Origin: Roridomyces roridus
Lineage: Eukaryota > Basidiomycota > Agaricomycetes > Agaricales > Mycenaceae
Length of the DNA: 64,000 bases
Direction of reading: 5' to 3'
Assembly (NCBI GenBank): GCA_029378245.1
Contig: JARKIF010000018.1
Coordinates: forward strand, 682,001-746,000
Both the position numbers and the translations under genes were made by a program. Below are positions 36,106 to 45,096 of this stretch, piece after piece. Position 1 is the first letter of the stretch. Each line of letters opens with the position of its first letter. A model generated the notes under the pieces. The model saw nothing but the letters and a program-made list of their open reading frames with translations, did no database searches and was not told where the DNA came from.

Positions 36106-37428
36106 TCTCTCAAGCACCCCAACATTGTCCGACTCCGAGACCGACAAATACATCGGTATCATCATTGAATACGCCTCGGGCGGGGAGCTCTTCGACCACA
36201 TTCTTGCCCACCGCTACCTCCGAGAACGTGACGCCTCCAAGCTCTTCTCCCAGCTCATCTCTGGTGTATGGTACATTCACCAAAAAAGGATCGTCCATCG
36301 TGATCTCAAGCTCGAGAATCTGCTTGTCGACCGACACCGGAATGTCATCATCACAGATTTCGGGTTCGCCAACCAATTCGAGCACCGCGCAGACGACCTT
36401 ATGCAGACCAGCTGTGGGTCCCCCTGTTATGCGGCCCCCGAGCTCGTCATTTCCGAGGGTCTCTACGTCGGGAGCGCGGTGGATATTTGGTCTTGCGGAG
36501 TCATCTTCTACGCCATGCTCGCAGGTTACCTTCCTTTCGACGACGACCCAGCCAACCCTGACGGGTACAACATCAACCTCCTCTACAAATACATTGTCAA
36601 TACCCCGCTCTCATTCCCCGAGTATATATCCCAAGAGGCACGCGATCTGCTCAAGATGATGCTCGTCCTCGACCCTCGAAAGCGGGCGAGCCTTCCGGCG
36701 ATCATGAAGCACCCGTGGCTTGCTGCATATCACGTCACTCCCGACCCTGATGTTGTTGAGCAGGGCATGTCGGAGGCCTTTGAGCGTACGGTGGAGGATT
36801 TGGAACGGACGGCGATGGAGCAGCACCAGATGAAGCGACTTGCTTATCAACGCCAGATGCGCGCTGGTGCTGGACAACCCGTTGCCCGTGCGCAGACGCA
36901 AGCCCATCATTCGTCTATGCAGGTTCCGGCACCCAGTCGAAGCCGGAGCGAGCAGCGTCTATCCATGGCGATGATGCGTCCGAAACCGCCTCAACCACCG
37001 TCGACAAAGCTTTCCTTGAGCACACAGGTGTCGGCAGGCGGGACCAATTTCTCGCAAGGGCAAAGGCAGTTGATTGCCATGGCGCGGGCGCTGTTGCGGT
37101 GCAGCAGCATCGTCGTGATGGACGAGGCGACGAGTAGCGTGGATTTCGCGACGGATTCCATGATTCAGACGGCTATCCGAGCAGAGTTCACCGATTCACT
37201 TTTGATCACAGGTGAGCTAACTGTGCATGACACTGGATTTGGCCTGATTTTTCCTTAGTGGCTCATCGGCTGCGGACCATCATTGACTACGACCGACTGC
37301 TGGTGCTGGACAAGGGCAAGGTTGTCGAGTTTGACACACCGCTGCGCTTAATCCAGAAGGAGGACGGTATTTTTAGGAGCATGTGTTTACAGAGCGGGTT
37401 CTTTGGCGAGTTGGAGGCGGCAGTTGGT
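36106..37428 (+). pseudogene. Kin4-type kinase catalytic fragment fused to ABCC transporter NBD2 fragment
   Basis: The first part is a CAMKL/Kin4-like kinase from LKHPNIVRL on. A small frame break follows, then [68 protein letters not shown] and [20 protein letters not shown], ending LAAYHV plus a linker. The glycine loop, the VAIK lysine and the alpha-C helix are missing. Without a stop, the frame (36125-37258) continues into the second nucleotide-binding domain of an ABCC-type transporter: [17 protein letters not shown] (signature), [18 protein letters not shown] (Walker B). A 47-nt intron (37211-37257) follows, then [20 protein letters not shown] and [20 protein letters not shown]. Walker A is absent. 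The missing kinase C-terminus and transporter TMD2 lie inverted at 41287-42808. Confidence 0.85.
36912..36956 (+). repeat. 45-bp breakpoint repeat, proximal copy
   Basis: The sequence begins CGTCTATGCAGGTTCCGGC and encodes [12 protein letters not shown] within the kinase linker. The same 45 bp, with about three mismatches, occurs inverted at 42513-42557. Both copies sit where kinase and transporter sequence meet. Confidence 0.85.
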
Positions 37429-37485
37429 AATCCAATATCCAATCAAGTGAATGTTCAAATAATACGTGTCTCACTACAGGATGCA

Positions 37486-38858
37486 CTAGTACATGTCCTG
37501 CTCGTGCCCCTCCCGCCCGTGCCCCTCCTGTCCGTTCCCCTCCTGCTGACCGCCGTCCTGCACACCCCCTCCGTGCATGATAGCCCCCGCCGCTGGCGGA
37601 TTCTCTGCACCCCCCGCCGCGGCCGCTCCATTCCCTCTGCTCATGAGAGCCCCCGCTGCAGCCGTCCAGGTTGGGTCCTCCGAACCCTGCACCGTATCAA
37701 TCCAGGCGAAGGAATCTTCGAACGGGCGAATGGTGGTCAAAATCGGGAAGGTCGATTGCAACCAGTGGGTTAGTTGCTGTGCAGAGATCCGGTCGGTGTC
37801 GGAGAAACCATACAAGAAGGTTGTGACGAATGCAAACACTGCCAATGTGTGGATCTCAGGCCCGACTTGCAACTCGAGCCCCAGAGTTACGAGGGCCGGG
37901 CACCGCTCTGCCAAGATGGTAAGGTCGCCCATACTGAAGCAGTTGGCACCAATGGCCGTCTGGAGAACCAGGGTCCGCAATCCAGTTCCCTGGAAAGACT
38001 GCGGGAAGGGTTTGTCGAAAGATACAGCCGAAGAGTGGTGGGAGTTGAGTCGGAGGTGCTCTAAGTTATGTATGAGGACGGTGACGGCCACGAGAAATTC
38101 GTCGGTGGGATCTTCCTCGTGGAAAAACAGATCCAAAGAGTTCAACGAATCGGCCTTGCCACCGAAGGAAAGGACGGACGCTAGATCATTCAGATCGAGG
38201 CCGTCGCGAATGGAGACAGTGATGGTTTCTGGTCGCGCTGCGGCTGCAGCCTGCATGACGCCACGGAAGTCTTCCGCAAACGCATCCAGCTCGAGATGCA
38301 ATAGGGTTGGTAAGGGATTCCACGAAGTGGCTGGTGCGCTTAGAAGCCAAGGAGACAGACGGAGTCGCTGGATTGGTGCGGATGCGAATTCTGCGACTTG
38401 ATTTGTGTCCGGATACACCCAGTCGAGAGATAGGACATTTGCCAGGGGCAGACGGGTTGTGTGACGGAGGCGGCGTAGGACGTCTTCATTTTGCGTGCCG
38501 TGGAAAACACAAGCCCGGACACGTCGAAGAAAGCTGTCGACCTTGGGCTCGAAACCCTGCAGCCCTTGTTGTCAATAAGAAGTGCTCGACAATCATGCCC
38601 ACGGACCTGGGCATCTGGAGCATAGAACCGGATAATGGGATCGAGCGAGTTAAGTGTCCTCCATGCTAAATCCGTTCCGGCCGTTCGGAACAGGCTGAAA
38701 CTAAGTGAAAGCGCGAGGCCATCTTTGTGGCTACTCAAGTGTGAAGCGATCTCGTCGGCGATCTCGGGGGGGAAGGGGAAGCGATTACGGGCCAAGAGAG
38801 TGGCCAAACGCTGGCGGGAAGAGTCGGAGCGAGCAGCATTGCTGGAGTCGTCCGACAT
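37486..38858 (-). CDS. F-box/LRR-like protein
   Basis: Two exons joined by a 50-nt intron (GTCCGT...TGCAG) that puts YAPDAQ directly before [13 protein letters not shown] in phase. The start is [14 protein letters not shown] (ATG at 38856-38858). An in-frame upstream extension has no ATG. An N-terminal helix-rich segment ([38 protein letters not shown]) resembles a degenerate F-box. Next come leucine-rich-repeat-like strands ([76 protein letters not shown]). The tail is low-complexity Gly/Gln/His/Glu. Likely an SCF substrate adaptor or similar; target unknown. It lies inside the inferred inverted segment. Confidence 0.65.
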
Positions 38859-39482
38859 GGGGGGAGGACGAGAGAGAGAGAGAGAGAGGTGCAAGAGGGG
38901 TGGGCCCCTGTCCAGTTTGTTTGTTGATTTGGATCACACACGTGACAGTCGCTGAAGTAAGTAGAAGCGACCGAGTCTTTCTCCTCACCCATACACGACC
39001 CCATCAGACGCGACGCGCTGACCTTTCTGGCGCCGAAGTCTCAGTGTACAGAGAGCTGGAGGTTTGTGATCTCTTTCACGTGTCCACTCTCTCTGGTCTT
39101 TCACGCAGATATTCAAGATGTTTCCTCGTTTCCAACGCACACGCGACGGTACACCCATATCTGACACAATACTTGCGGCATGAATACACTTGGTTCTTGT
39201 TCAAGGCTATCAAATACGTCGTTTGAGCACCTTACAGGTATATCCAATCTGGGATGTACGCGCAAAGGACGGACGACACGGTTGGGACGCATGGTCTTAA
39301 TATAACATTTTTGTCGAGCTTTCACACGTATTAAACAAGTTACGAAGTTTTGAGAAGACGGAACAGAAGATGCATTGTACTTAAGCCTGAGGGTCAGGGC
39401 TTCAGCGCTCAGCTTCAGGGCTTCGGGTTGCATCAATGTAAATTCAGAATTAGCTCGAGGTTATGTACGTTCAACGCCAAAC
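38859..39482. other. Intergenic with a GA/CT microsatellite
   Basis: 624 bp upstream of the F-box/LRR-like gene and downstream of F-box paralog 1. A run of AG dinucleotides occupies about 38869-38888. No gene is supported. Confidence 0.45.
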
Positions 39483-40934
39483 CTAACAGATTGGTATGTA
39501 TCTTTGAGCTGATTCGTAGAAAAAATGGCTCTCGTTAACCGCCAAGTCGGATAATCGGGCATGCACTGCGGGGTCCAAGGTAAAGTTGCTTCCAGAGAAT
39601 GCATGGATGTGGACATGGAATGCCTTCGGGGAGTCCAGGGCAGCCAACCTCGTCAGCCTGGAGGTGACAAAGTCCACCAGCAGCCTCTGCTCGAATATGA
39701 ACCTTGTCACACAGACAAAGCGAGACAGCCGCGGAGCAAAGCAATCCCCGAGTGCCGTCCTAGCCATGGCCCGGACCAAACTGTCCGTTATGAGGGGTGG
39801 GCGGGCTACCGACGGTGGGGTGTCACCCACTTCGATATGTTCGACTGCCACGAGCACAGATAGAATCTCCAAGAGATCCCGCTCGGCTATGTGGACCTCG
39901 GCTAATCTCAACGTTGTGAGGCAGCGACCAAGAGTGGAGCGCCGACACAACATAAGAAATTGGACGTGTAAGGTGGACGGCCAGTCCAAAACAATGTGGG
40001 GGTAGTCGTTACAGCCCAGACTCATCCGTTGGAGTGCCGACACGGTGAGGCTGGTGAAAATTTGGGTCAAAGCCGAGGATGCATGGTCCGAATGAAACGG
40101 CTGCGTTGTTCGGCATACAAGGCCGGAGATGAGGGAAGAAATGGGTGGGAGATCAAATCGGGGAATATATTCTGGTGGGAAAATTCCGTGGTCGAGGTCG
40201 AGAGCAATGTGCGCGTGCGCTCCCGGCGGCAGCTGGGGTAGCACGGATAACCCATCCCTAAATTCCTCCTGAAGCATGGCGATAAAGCTGAATGACCGCA
40301 GCTGCTTCTGGTACAAAAGGTGGCGAACGGAATCGGAGTTGACCAGCGGCGCGGTGAGGCGGAGATGCTCCAGGCGCGGAGCGACTGCAAAGAAGTCTAT
40401 TAGAGCGTTCGGGGCAGACGCTTCAAAGCGCGTCTCCACGTCCAACACGAGCTTTTTGAGACGTGGTAGCTTGCCCCGAAGAATCGAGGTGTTGAAGCCT
40501 TTGAGGCAGCATCTCGCAATGCACACGGTCTCCCACCGTTGTGAATGCTCTGCCAGCAAATGGAGGATACGGGGATGAGGAGATTGGAAATCATGCTCGC
40601 ACCGGAGCGAAATCGAAAGCAGAGCAGAACCGCTACGGTTCAGACGATCCGTCAATAGGCGGACCGTCTTGTCCAGGGCTGCCTCAGTCACTCCGTGGAT
40701 CTCTATAGTCGACCACATTAAAGGAGTTTTGAGCGCAATGTCGTGCCATCGAGAGCACACCCTGGACAGCAGAAGGAGAGGAGCATTTGCAAGACGCTCG
40801 AGCTCCGTCTGTAAATTGGGATCTCCAGGAGGAGACCAAAACTTCGGGATGCTTGAAGTGGCGGTCAGATTGAGGATGTCAGATATAATTTCCGCTGGAA
40901 GGAAGTGGACATCCTTGGTGAGCGAGGGAGTCAT
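39483..40934 (-). CDS. F-box protein, paralog 1
   Basis: Intronless 483-codon gene. The F-box-like N-terminus is HFLPAEIISDILNLTATSSI, then LLLLSRVCSRWHDIALKTPL (the helix that binds Skp1 in this class) and LTDRLNRSGSALLSISLRCEH. The rest is leucine-rich with WETVCIARCCLKGFNTSIL, RLKKLVLDVETRF, RLEHLRLTAPLVNSD and IPRFDLPPISSLISGLVC. The same architecture, in nearly the same words, occurs at 43517-44980 and 55158-56614. Agaricomycetes carry many such F-box families, thought to be SCF adaptors; the target is unknown. It lies inside the inferred inversion. Confidence 0.85.
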   Translation of the reverse strand: MTPSLTKDVHFLPAEIISDILNLTATSSIPKFWSPPGDPNLQTELERLANAPLLLLSRVCSRWHDIALKTPLMWSTIEIHGVTEAALDKTVRLLTDRLNRSGSALLSISLRCEHDFQSPHPRILHLLAEHSQRWETVCIARCCLKGFNTSILRGKLPRLKKLVLDVETRFEASAPNALIDFFAVAPRLEHLRLTAPLVNSDSVRHLLYQKQLRSFSFIAMLQEEFRDGLSVLPQLPPGAHAHIALDLDHGIFPPEYIPRFDLPPISSLISGLVCRTTQPFHSDHASSALTQIFTSLTVSALQRMSLGCNDYPHIVLDWPSTLHVQFLMLCRRSTLGRCLTTLRLAEVHIAERDLLEILSVLVAVEHIEVGDTPPSVARPPLITDSLVRAMARTALGDCFAPRLSRFVCVTRFIFEQRLLVDFVTSRLTRLAALDSPKAFHVHIHAFSGSNFTLDPAVHARLSDLAVNESHFFYESAQRYIPIC

Positions 40935-41286
40935 CAGGTCAGAAGTCGGCGAGTGGTGTTGCCATGAAGGAGGTGGCTGACAGGAACAAGGCTATGCAAT
41001 TTATTTGATCCTGGTGCCCCCTCCTCGAGCTCGATGAGTAGAGAATAAAGCATAATTGTATACATGATACAATCCGTACGTAGTCCTAGGCGATATTCAT
41101 AAATATCCGCATCCCAGACGAACGGGGGTGTTTTGGGTGCGAGTCATGAATGGCGGTGTGTAATGGGGTAAAAAGGAAATTGTGATTAGGGTATGTAGAG
41201 AAGGAAACCGGGAGTTAATTAGATGAGGAAATGGGCAGCGCGGAAGCATGAGAACAGCAAAAGAAATCGGAAAGAGTGGATCAGGT
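40935..41286. other. Intergenic, nothing supported
   Basis: About 350 bp between the F-box paralog 1 start and the kinase C-terminal fragment's stop. AT-rich relative to its neighbours, with no open frame of note. Confidence 0.4.
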
Positions 41287-42557
41287 CTATCGCTGTAAAT
41301 CAGCGCGTCTGAAGAATACAGTCAGTAACTCGCACCCAAACACAAGAAAAGAGAAACGCACTTTCGCAGCGTATCATAGAGGAGCTTGTAGCTCCCCAGA
41401 TTACCCTTAAGCCGCCGTATATCAAGACTGTACGTGTCGTTGAGACGATCCAGCCGCGTCAACTCGACAGAGAACCGGACTTCGTCGCCCGCATCCTCGG
41501 TCGGATCGCCATATACCGTGTCCGCTTGAGCGATAGGCTCAGCAGACAGAATGCCGCTGCTGTTGAGCGATTCGTCCGTGTCGAACGAGGTCGACCCAGG
41601 GCCATATGCCGACACTTGAGATGATTGTCGGCGCATCAGCAACCCACGGAGCATCCCCCCACCACCACTGAACGTCGATTCAGATGGCATAGGCAGTCCA
41701 CGCTTGTCCACCTGCGGCTTGATCAGAAACTTATCAAAAAGAGTAAAGGCAAAACGCACCCCATTCGACCCCGCACTGCCAACCATCGTGAAAGCAGCAA
41801 CACCCTGAGGGCCCGTGCTCCCACTGATCGTGCCATTCCCAGCCCGCCGCTGCTTGGCACGTATGCACCGATACTTGTACTCGCTCTCGATCTGAACCTC
41901 CATTCCCATCGACACGAGTACCTCCTTCACATGCCGCATCACCTCGGGCGGCTGCCCAGTCGTAATCGTGCTTTGGTCGACCGCACCATGGTGGACCCGC
42001 AACGTGCCTCCAGCAGTGGGCGCCGGCGCAACCTCCCGCTGAATCTTGCTGGTGGTGCTCCCAACATTGATCGAGCGCCGGAACCGCGAAGCAAAGCTGC
42101 CCGATGCGCTCGGCGTCGTGGCAGTAGGAGTCGTAGTCGGCTGAGACGGTGAAGTCGTTTCCGGTTTGCGTCCACCAGCAAGTGTCTTGGTGACAATCGT
42201 GGGTAGGTTGACGTTGTAACGTAGACCTGCACGGGGCTCGCAGCCTCGTTGTCCACAGTCGACGAGTTGGATTCTGCGGGAGATGGAACAGACGTAGTGG
42301 GACCTCCAACGGTGAGACTGTCGCGGCCCTTGCGGATCCAGTCCATGACTTTGGCAGCCTTGCTCGTGCTGGCCTTCATAGTACCCCGGCGTCCAACGGC
42401 TCTGCAGTTCTCCTTGGCGGCGGCGCAGTCCCAGGAGGCGGCCCAGACGGATCATCATCCTCTGCACCAACACCACTCGCCCCAGCAGTCGACGAATTAT
42501 ACAAAAATTCAGGCTGGTCGCTCCGGCTTCGACTTGGCGCCGGAACCTGCATAGACG
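41287..42557 (-). pseudogene. Kin4-type kinase C-terminal half with KA1-like domain, detached by inversion
   Basis: Read on the minus strand, the sequence starts in the linker [20 protein letters not shown]. It runs through a Pro-rich stretch to AVGRRGTMKASTSKAAKVMD and a Ser/Thr-rich region (ASRFRRSINVGSTTSKIQRE). A conserved block follows (RVHHGAVDQSTITTGQPPEV, RHVKEVLVSMGMEVQIESEY, KYRCIRAKQRR) and then a KA1-type end (FSVELTRLDRLNDTYSLDI, RRLKGNLGSYKLLYDTLRK), finishing in an extra exon RADLQR after a GTGCGT intron. This is the regulatory half expected downstream of the catalytic fragment at 36106-36990. The frame shifts at least once near 42390-42420. No promoter or start codon belongs to it here. 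Confidence 0.8.
42513..42557 (-). repeat. 45-bp breakpoint repeat, distal inverted copy
   Basis: Reverse-complement match to 36912-36956 with about three mismatches in 45. On this side the neighbouring sequence is ABC-transporter-derived upstream and kinase-derived downstream. Confidence 0.85.
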
Positions 42558-42559
42558 CG

Positions 42560-42808
42560 GAGTACCGTGCCACCTCACAAAGCCTCAGAATCATGAGCAC
42601 CACGCCTTTATCACACCCAAAAAACGCACCGAGACCATCATAATTGAGCAACAACCAGCGGTTTGTCACACAAATAAAGTAATTGAAAACCATCATGGCG
42701 TCGATTCGCGTGTAGATGGCATCCATGAACCGCTTCTCAGCAGAGAACACTCGGACAGTCACGACCCCGGTCAAAAGCTCCCCAAAATCAGAGAAGATTG
42801 GACTGCGG
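42560..42808 (-). pseudogene. ABCC-type transporter fragment, second transmembrane domain
   Basis: On the minus strand a CAG acceptor is followed by SPIFSDFGELLTGVVTVRVF, then SAEKRFMDAIYTRIDAM and NRWLLLNYDGLG before a GTGCGT donor. This is a single exon of the second transmembrane domain of an ABCC/MRP-type exporter. The rest of the gene upstream is absent: within about 10 bp the sequence changes to a PIG-T copy. Downstream, after what looks like a broken intron, it changes to kinase linker. The matching nucleotide-binding domain end is at 37018-37428 in opposite orientation. Confidence 0.8.
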
Positions 42809-42818
42809 GGATGCTAAC

Positions 42819-42981
42819 CGGACGTGGAGTTCTTCTTCAAAGGTTTCTGAGGATATAGAGTGGGAGACTGCGAGAAGGGGTAGACATAGAAGCCAGATTA
42901 GACGAAGTTTCCGTGGCATTAACATGAGTGCAACTGTGCAAGCCGCAAGTCTGTGCAAGATGGGGACGAAGTTGATGATCA
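42819..42981 (-). pseudogene. Duplicated 5' end of PIG-T
   Basis: Direct copy of 35754-35891 carrying the PIG-T start and signal peptide (MLMPRKLRLIWLLCLPLLA) and SETFEEELHVR, after which similarity stops abruptly at the ABC fragment. It has several substitutions from the intact gene and an extra 25 bp 5' of the ATG. It can encode only about 36 PIG-T residues. Confidence 0.85.
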
Positions 42982-43020
42982 GGTTCGGCGGCTTCGGAAC
43001 TATCTTCGGCACCTCCGAGT

Positions 43021-43043
43021 AGGACCCCTGGCAATAGGCGGGG
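43021..43043 (+). repeat. Left terminal inverted repeat of the MITE
   Basis: 23 bp beginning AGGACCCCTGGC, identical to the reverse complement of 43435-43457. Confidence 0.93.
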
Positions 43044-43434
43044 ATCTTTGAGTAGTGGTCCGGACAAAATTTGGCCGATTTTGGGCGGCCACCCTGAGGG
43101 AATGTCCGGACAACGGGAGCCCGGATCTCGAAGCACTCTGACTAGTGGTCCGGACAACGAGGGGCTCCTTGTGGGAGAGACCCGGCCAACTTTTACCACC
43201 AGTACCTTGGCGAAGCGGCGTCTGCTAGGTCTTTCATAAATTTGCCTGTTCTTGTGTTCTTGCGTTCGATTCCCTGCGCTGTAGAGAAAATTGGTCCAGG
43301 GCGCCGCCGGCCGGCAAAAACCGGCGCCCCGGGCCGGCCCTCACTTTGAGCGATGTCCGGACAATTTTTGCCCAGATCTTGACGGCGTGTCCGGACAACG
43401 AAGGCCCAAATCGGGGCTAAAAAAAATCAAAGTC

Positions 43435-43457
43435 CCCCGCCTATTGCCAGGGGTCCT
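43435..43457 (-). repeat. Right terminal inverted repeat of the MITE
   Basis: Ends GCCAGGGGTCCT and is immediately followed by the second CTCCGAGT target-site duplication. Confidence 0.93.
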
Positions 43458-43516
43458 CTCCGAGTCCTTTAGGCTTTCACGGGTTTCACCAACCTTTCAC
43501 CGACTTTCTGGCCCTC

Positions 43517-44980
43517 ATGAATCCCTCACTAAACAAGGATATCCACCTCCTTCCGGCTGAAATCATATCTGACATCCTTAATCTAACCGCCGCTGCAAGT
43601 ACTCCGGAATTTTGGTCACATCCTGGGGGTCCAGCTCCGGAACTACGTACGGAGCTCGAGCGTCTTGAAAACGCTCCTCTACTTCTGCTGTCCCGGGTGT
43701 GCTCTCGGTGGCACGACATTGCCCTTAAAACTCCTTTATTGTGGTCGAATATCCAGATCCACGGAATGACTGAGGCAGCCCTGGAAGAGTCCGTCTGGCT
43801 ATTGACGGAACGTCTGGACCGTAGCGGCTCTGCTCCGCTTGCGATTTCGCTGCAGTGCGAGCATGATTCCCAATCGCCTCACCCCCGTTTCCTGCACTTG
43901 CTTGCCGAGCATTCACATCGGTGGGAGACCGTGTGCATGTCGAGGTGCTGCATCAGAGGCTTCGATACCTCGATTCTCCGGGGCAATGTGCCTCATCTCA
44001 AAATTCTCTGGTTGGATGTGGAGACGCGCTTTGGATTGTCGGACCCAGATGCCCCCATTGATTTCTTTGCAGTTGCCCCGCACCTGGAGCGTCTTTGGCT
44101 CGCTGCACCGCTGGTCAACTCGGACTCGGTGCGCCAAATCTTGCACCGAAAGCAGCTAAAGTCTTTCGGCTGCGTCGCCATGTTTCCGCAGGAATTCCGG
44201 GATGGACTATCCTTGCTGCCCCAGCTGCCGCCGGGAGCGCACGCACACATTGCTCTCGACCTCGACCACCGAATTCTCAAACTTCATCATATTTCCCCAT
44301 TTCATCTGCCGCCCCTCTCTACATGCATATCCAGCCTTGTGTGCAGAACAACGCAGCTGTTCCATGCGGCCGATGTATCTTCGGCGTTGACCCAAATTTT
44401 TACCAGCCTCACCCTGTCTGCACTCCAACAGATGAGTCTTGGCTGCAACGACTACCCCCACATTGCTTTGGACTGGTCGACCGCTTTACGCGTCCAATTT
44501 ATTGCGTTGTGTAGACGCTCTGCACTTGGTCGCTGTCTCACAACGTTGAGAGTAGTCGAGGTCCACATTACAGAACGAGATCTCTTGAAGATCTTATCTG
44601 TACTTACAGCACTCGAACATCTCGAAGTGGGTGACGCGCCACCCACGGTAAAGCATTCGCTGCTCATCACGGACAGTTTTGTCCGGGCCATGGCGGGGAC
44701 TGCACTGGGGAATTGCTTTGTGCCGCGCTTGTCTCGCTTTGTTTGTGTGACAAGGTTCATGTTCAGGCAGAAGCTACTGGTGGATTTTGTCGAGTCCAGA
44801 CTGACAAGGTTGGCTGCCCTGGACAACCCGACGGCATTTCATCTCCACATCCATGCATTCCCCGACAGTAAATGTGGCTTGGATCCCAGAGTGCATGCGA
44901 TATTATCCGAGTTGGCGAAGACCGAGAGTCTCTTCTTTTATGAATCATTGGAAGCTCATAGGTACACACTAGTGGGTTAA
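43517..44980 (+). CDS. F-box protein, paralog 2
   Basis: Intronless 487-codon gene, the intact close relative of paralogs 1 and 3. The start MNPSLNKDIHLLPAEIISDI leads to SRVCSRWHDIALKTPLLWSN, RWETVCMSRCCIRGFDTSIL, HLKILWLDVETRFGLSD, SALQQMSLGCNDYPHIALDW, LEHLEVGDAPPTVKHSLLIT and FFYESLEAHRYTLVG at the end. The F-box-like segment is residues about 10-70 and the rest is leucine-rich. A MITE ends 59 bp before its ATG, so its promoter or 5' UTR may be altered. It ends 116 bp upstream of SFT2 on the same strand. Confidence 0.87.
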   Translation: MNPSLNKDIHLLPAEIISDILNLTAAASTPEFWSHPGGPAPELRTELERLENAPLLLLSRVCSRWHDIALKTPLLWSNIQIHGMTEAALEESVWLLTERLDRSGSAPLAISLQCEHDSQSPHPRFLHLLAEHSHRWETVCMSRCCIRGFDTSILRGNVPHLKILWLDVETRFGLSDPDAPIDFFAVAPHLERLWLAAPLVNSDSVRQILHRKQLKSFGCVAMFPQEFRDGLSLLPQLPPGAHAHIALDLDHRILKLHHISPFHLPPLSTCISSLVCRTTQLFHAADVSSALTQIFTSLTLSALQQMSLGCNDYPHIALDWSTALRVQFIALCRRSALGRCLTTLRVVEVHITERDLLKILSVLTALEHLEVGDAPPTVKHSLLITDSFVRAMAGTALGNCFVPRLSRFVCVTRFMFRQKLLVDFVESRLTRLAALDNPTAFHLHIHAFPDSKCGLDPRVHAILSELAKTESLFFYESLEAHRYTLVG

Positions 44981-45096
44981 CTACTTAGTTAGACTAGCAT
45001 ATTTTTCCTGAAAGCGGAAGGAAAGGACGCTTGACTGCGCCTGCTTATGTCACCGTGATTTGACTTGCCGAACTCAGACTTTTGCTTCCTCCGTTC

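Larger units (their letters stand above)
43021..43457. mobile_element. hAT-like MITE, 437 bp, with perfect TIRs and 8-bp TSD
   Basis: Left end AGGACCCCTGGCAATAGGCG (43021-) is matched by its exact reverse complement at the right end (-43457). The inverted repeat is 23 bp without a mismatch and continues imperfectly to about 30 bp. The 8-bp sequence CTCCGAGT flanks both sides (43013-43020 and 43458-43465), the target-site duplication length of the hAT superfamily. There is no transposase open frame. Inside, TCCGGACAA occurs five times, resembling subterminal transposase-binding repeats. A GC-rich palindromic stretch lies at about 43297-43342. The intact TSD suggests a fairly recent insertion. 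The right end is 59 bp from the start codon of F-box paralog 2. Confidence 0.92.

Noticed and set aside
37577..38401. 274-codon plus-strand open frame
   Set aside because: Antisense shadow of the F-box/LRR-like gene; composition follows the opposite strand's codons.
38460..38640. Apparent frameshift in the F-box/LRR-like gene
   Set aside because: A 50-nt GT-AG intron (donor GTCCGT, acceptor TGCAG) joins the two frames in phase.
43255..43285. Box-B-like GTTCGATTCCC suggesting a tRNA or SINE
   Set aside because: No box A or cloverleaf nearby, and it lies inside the DNA-transposon-like MITE.
43297..43342. GC-rich palindromic stretch as a separate element or terminator
   Set aside because: It is internal to the MITE and has no features of its own.
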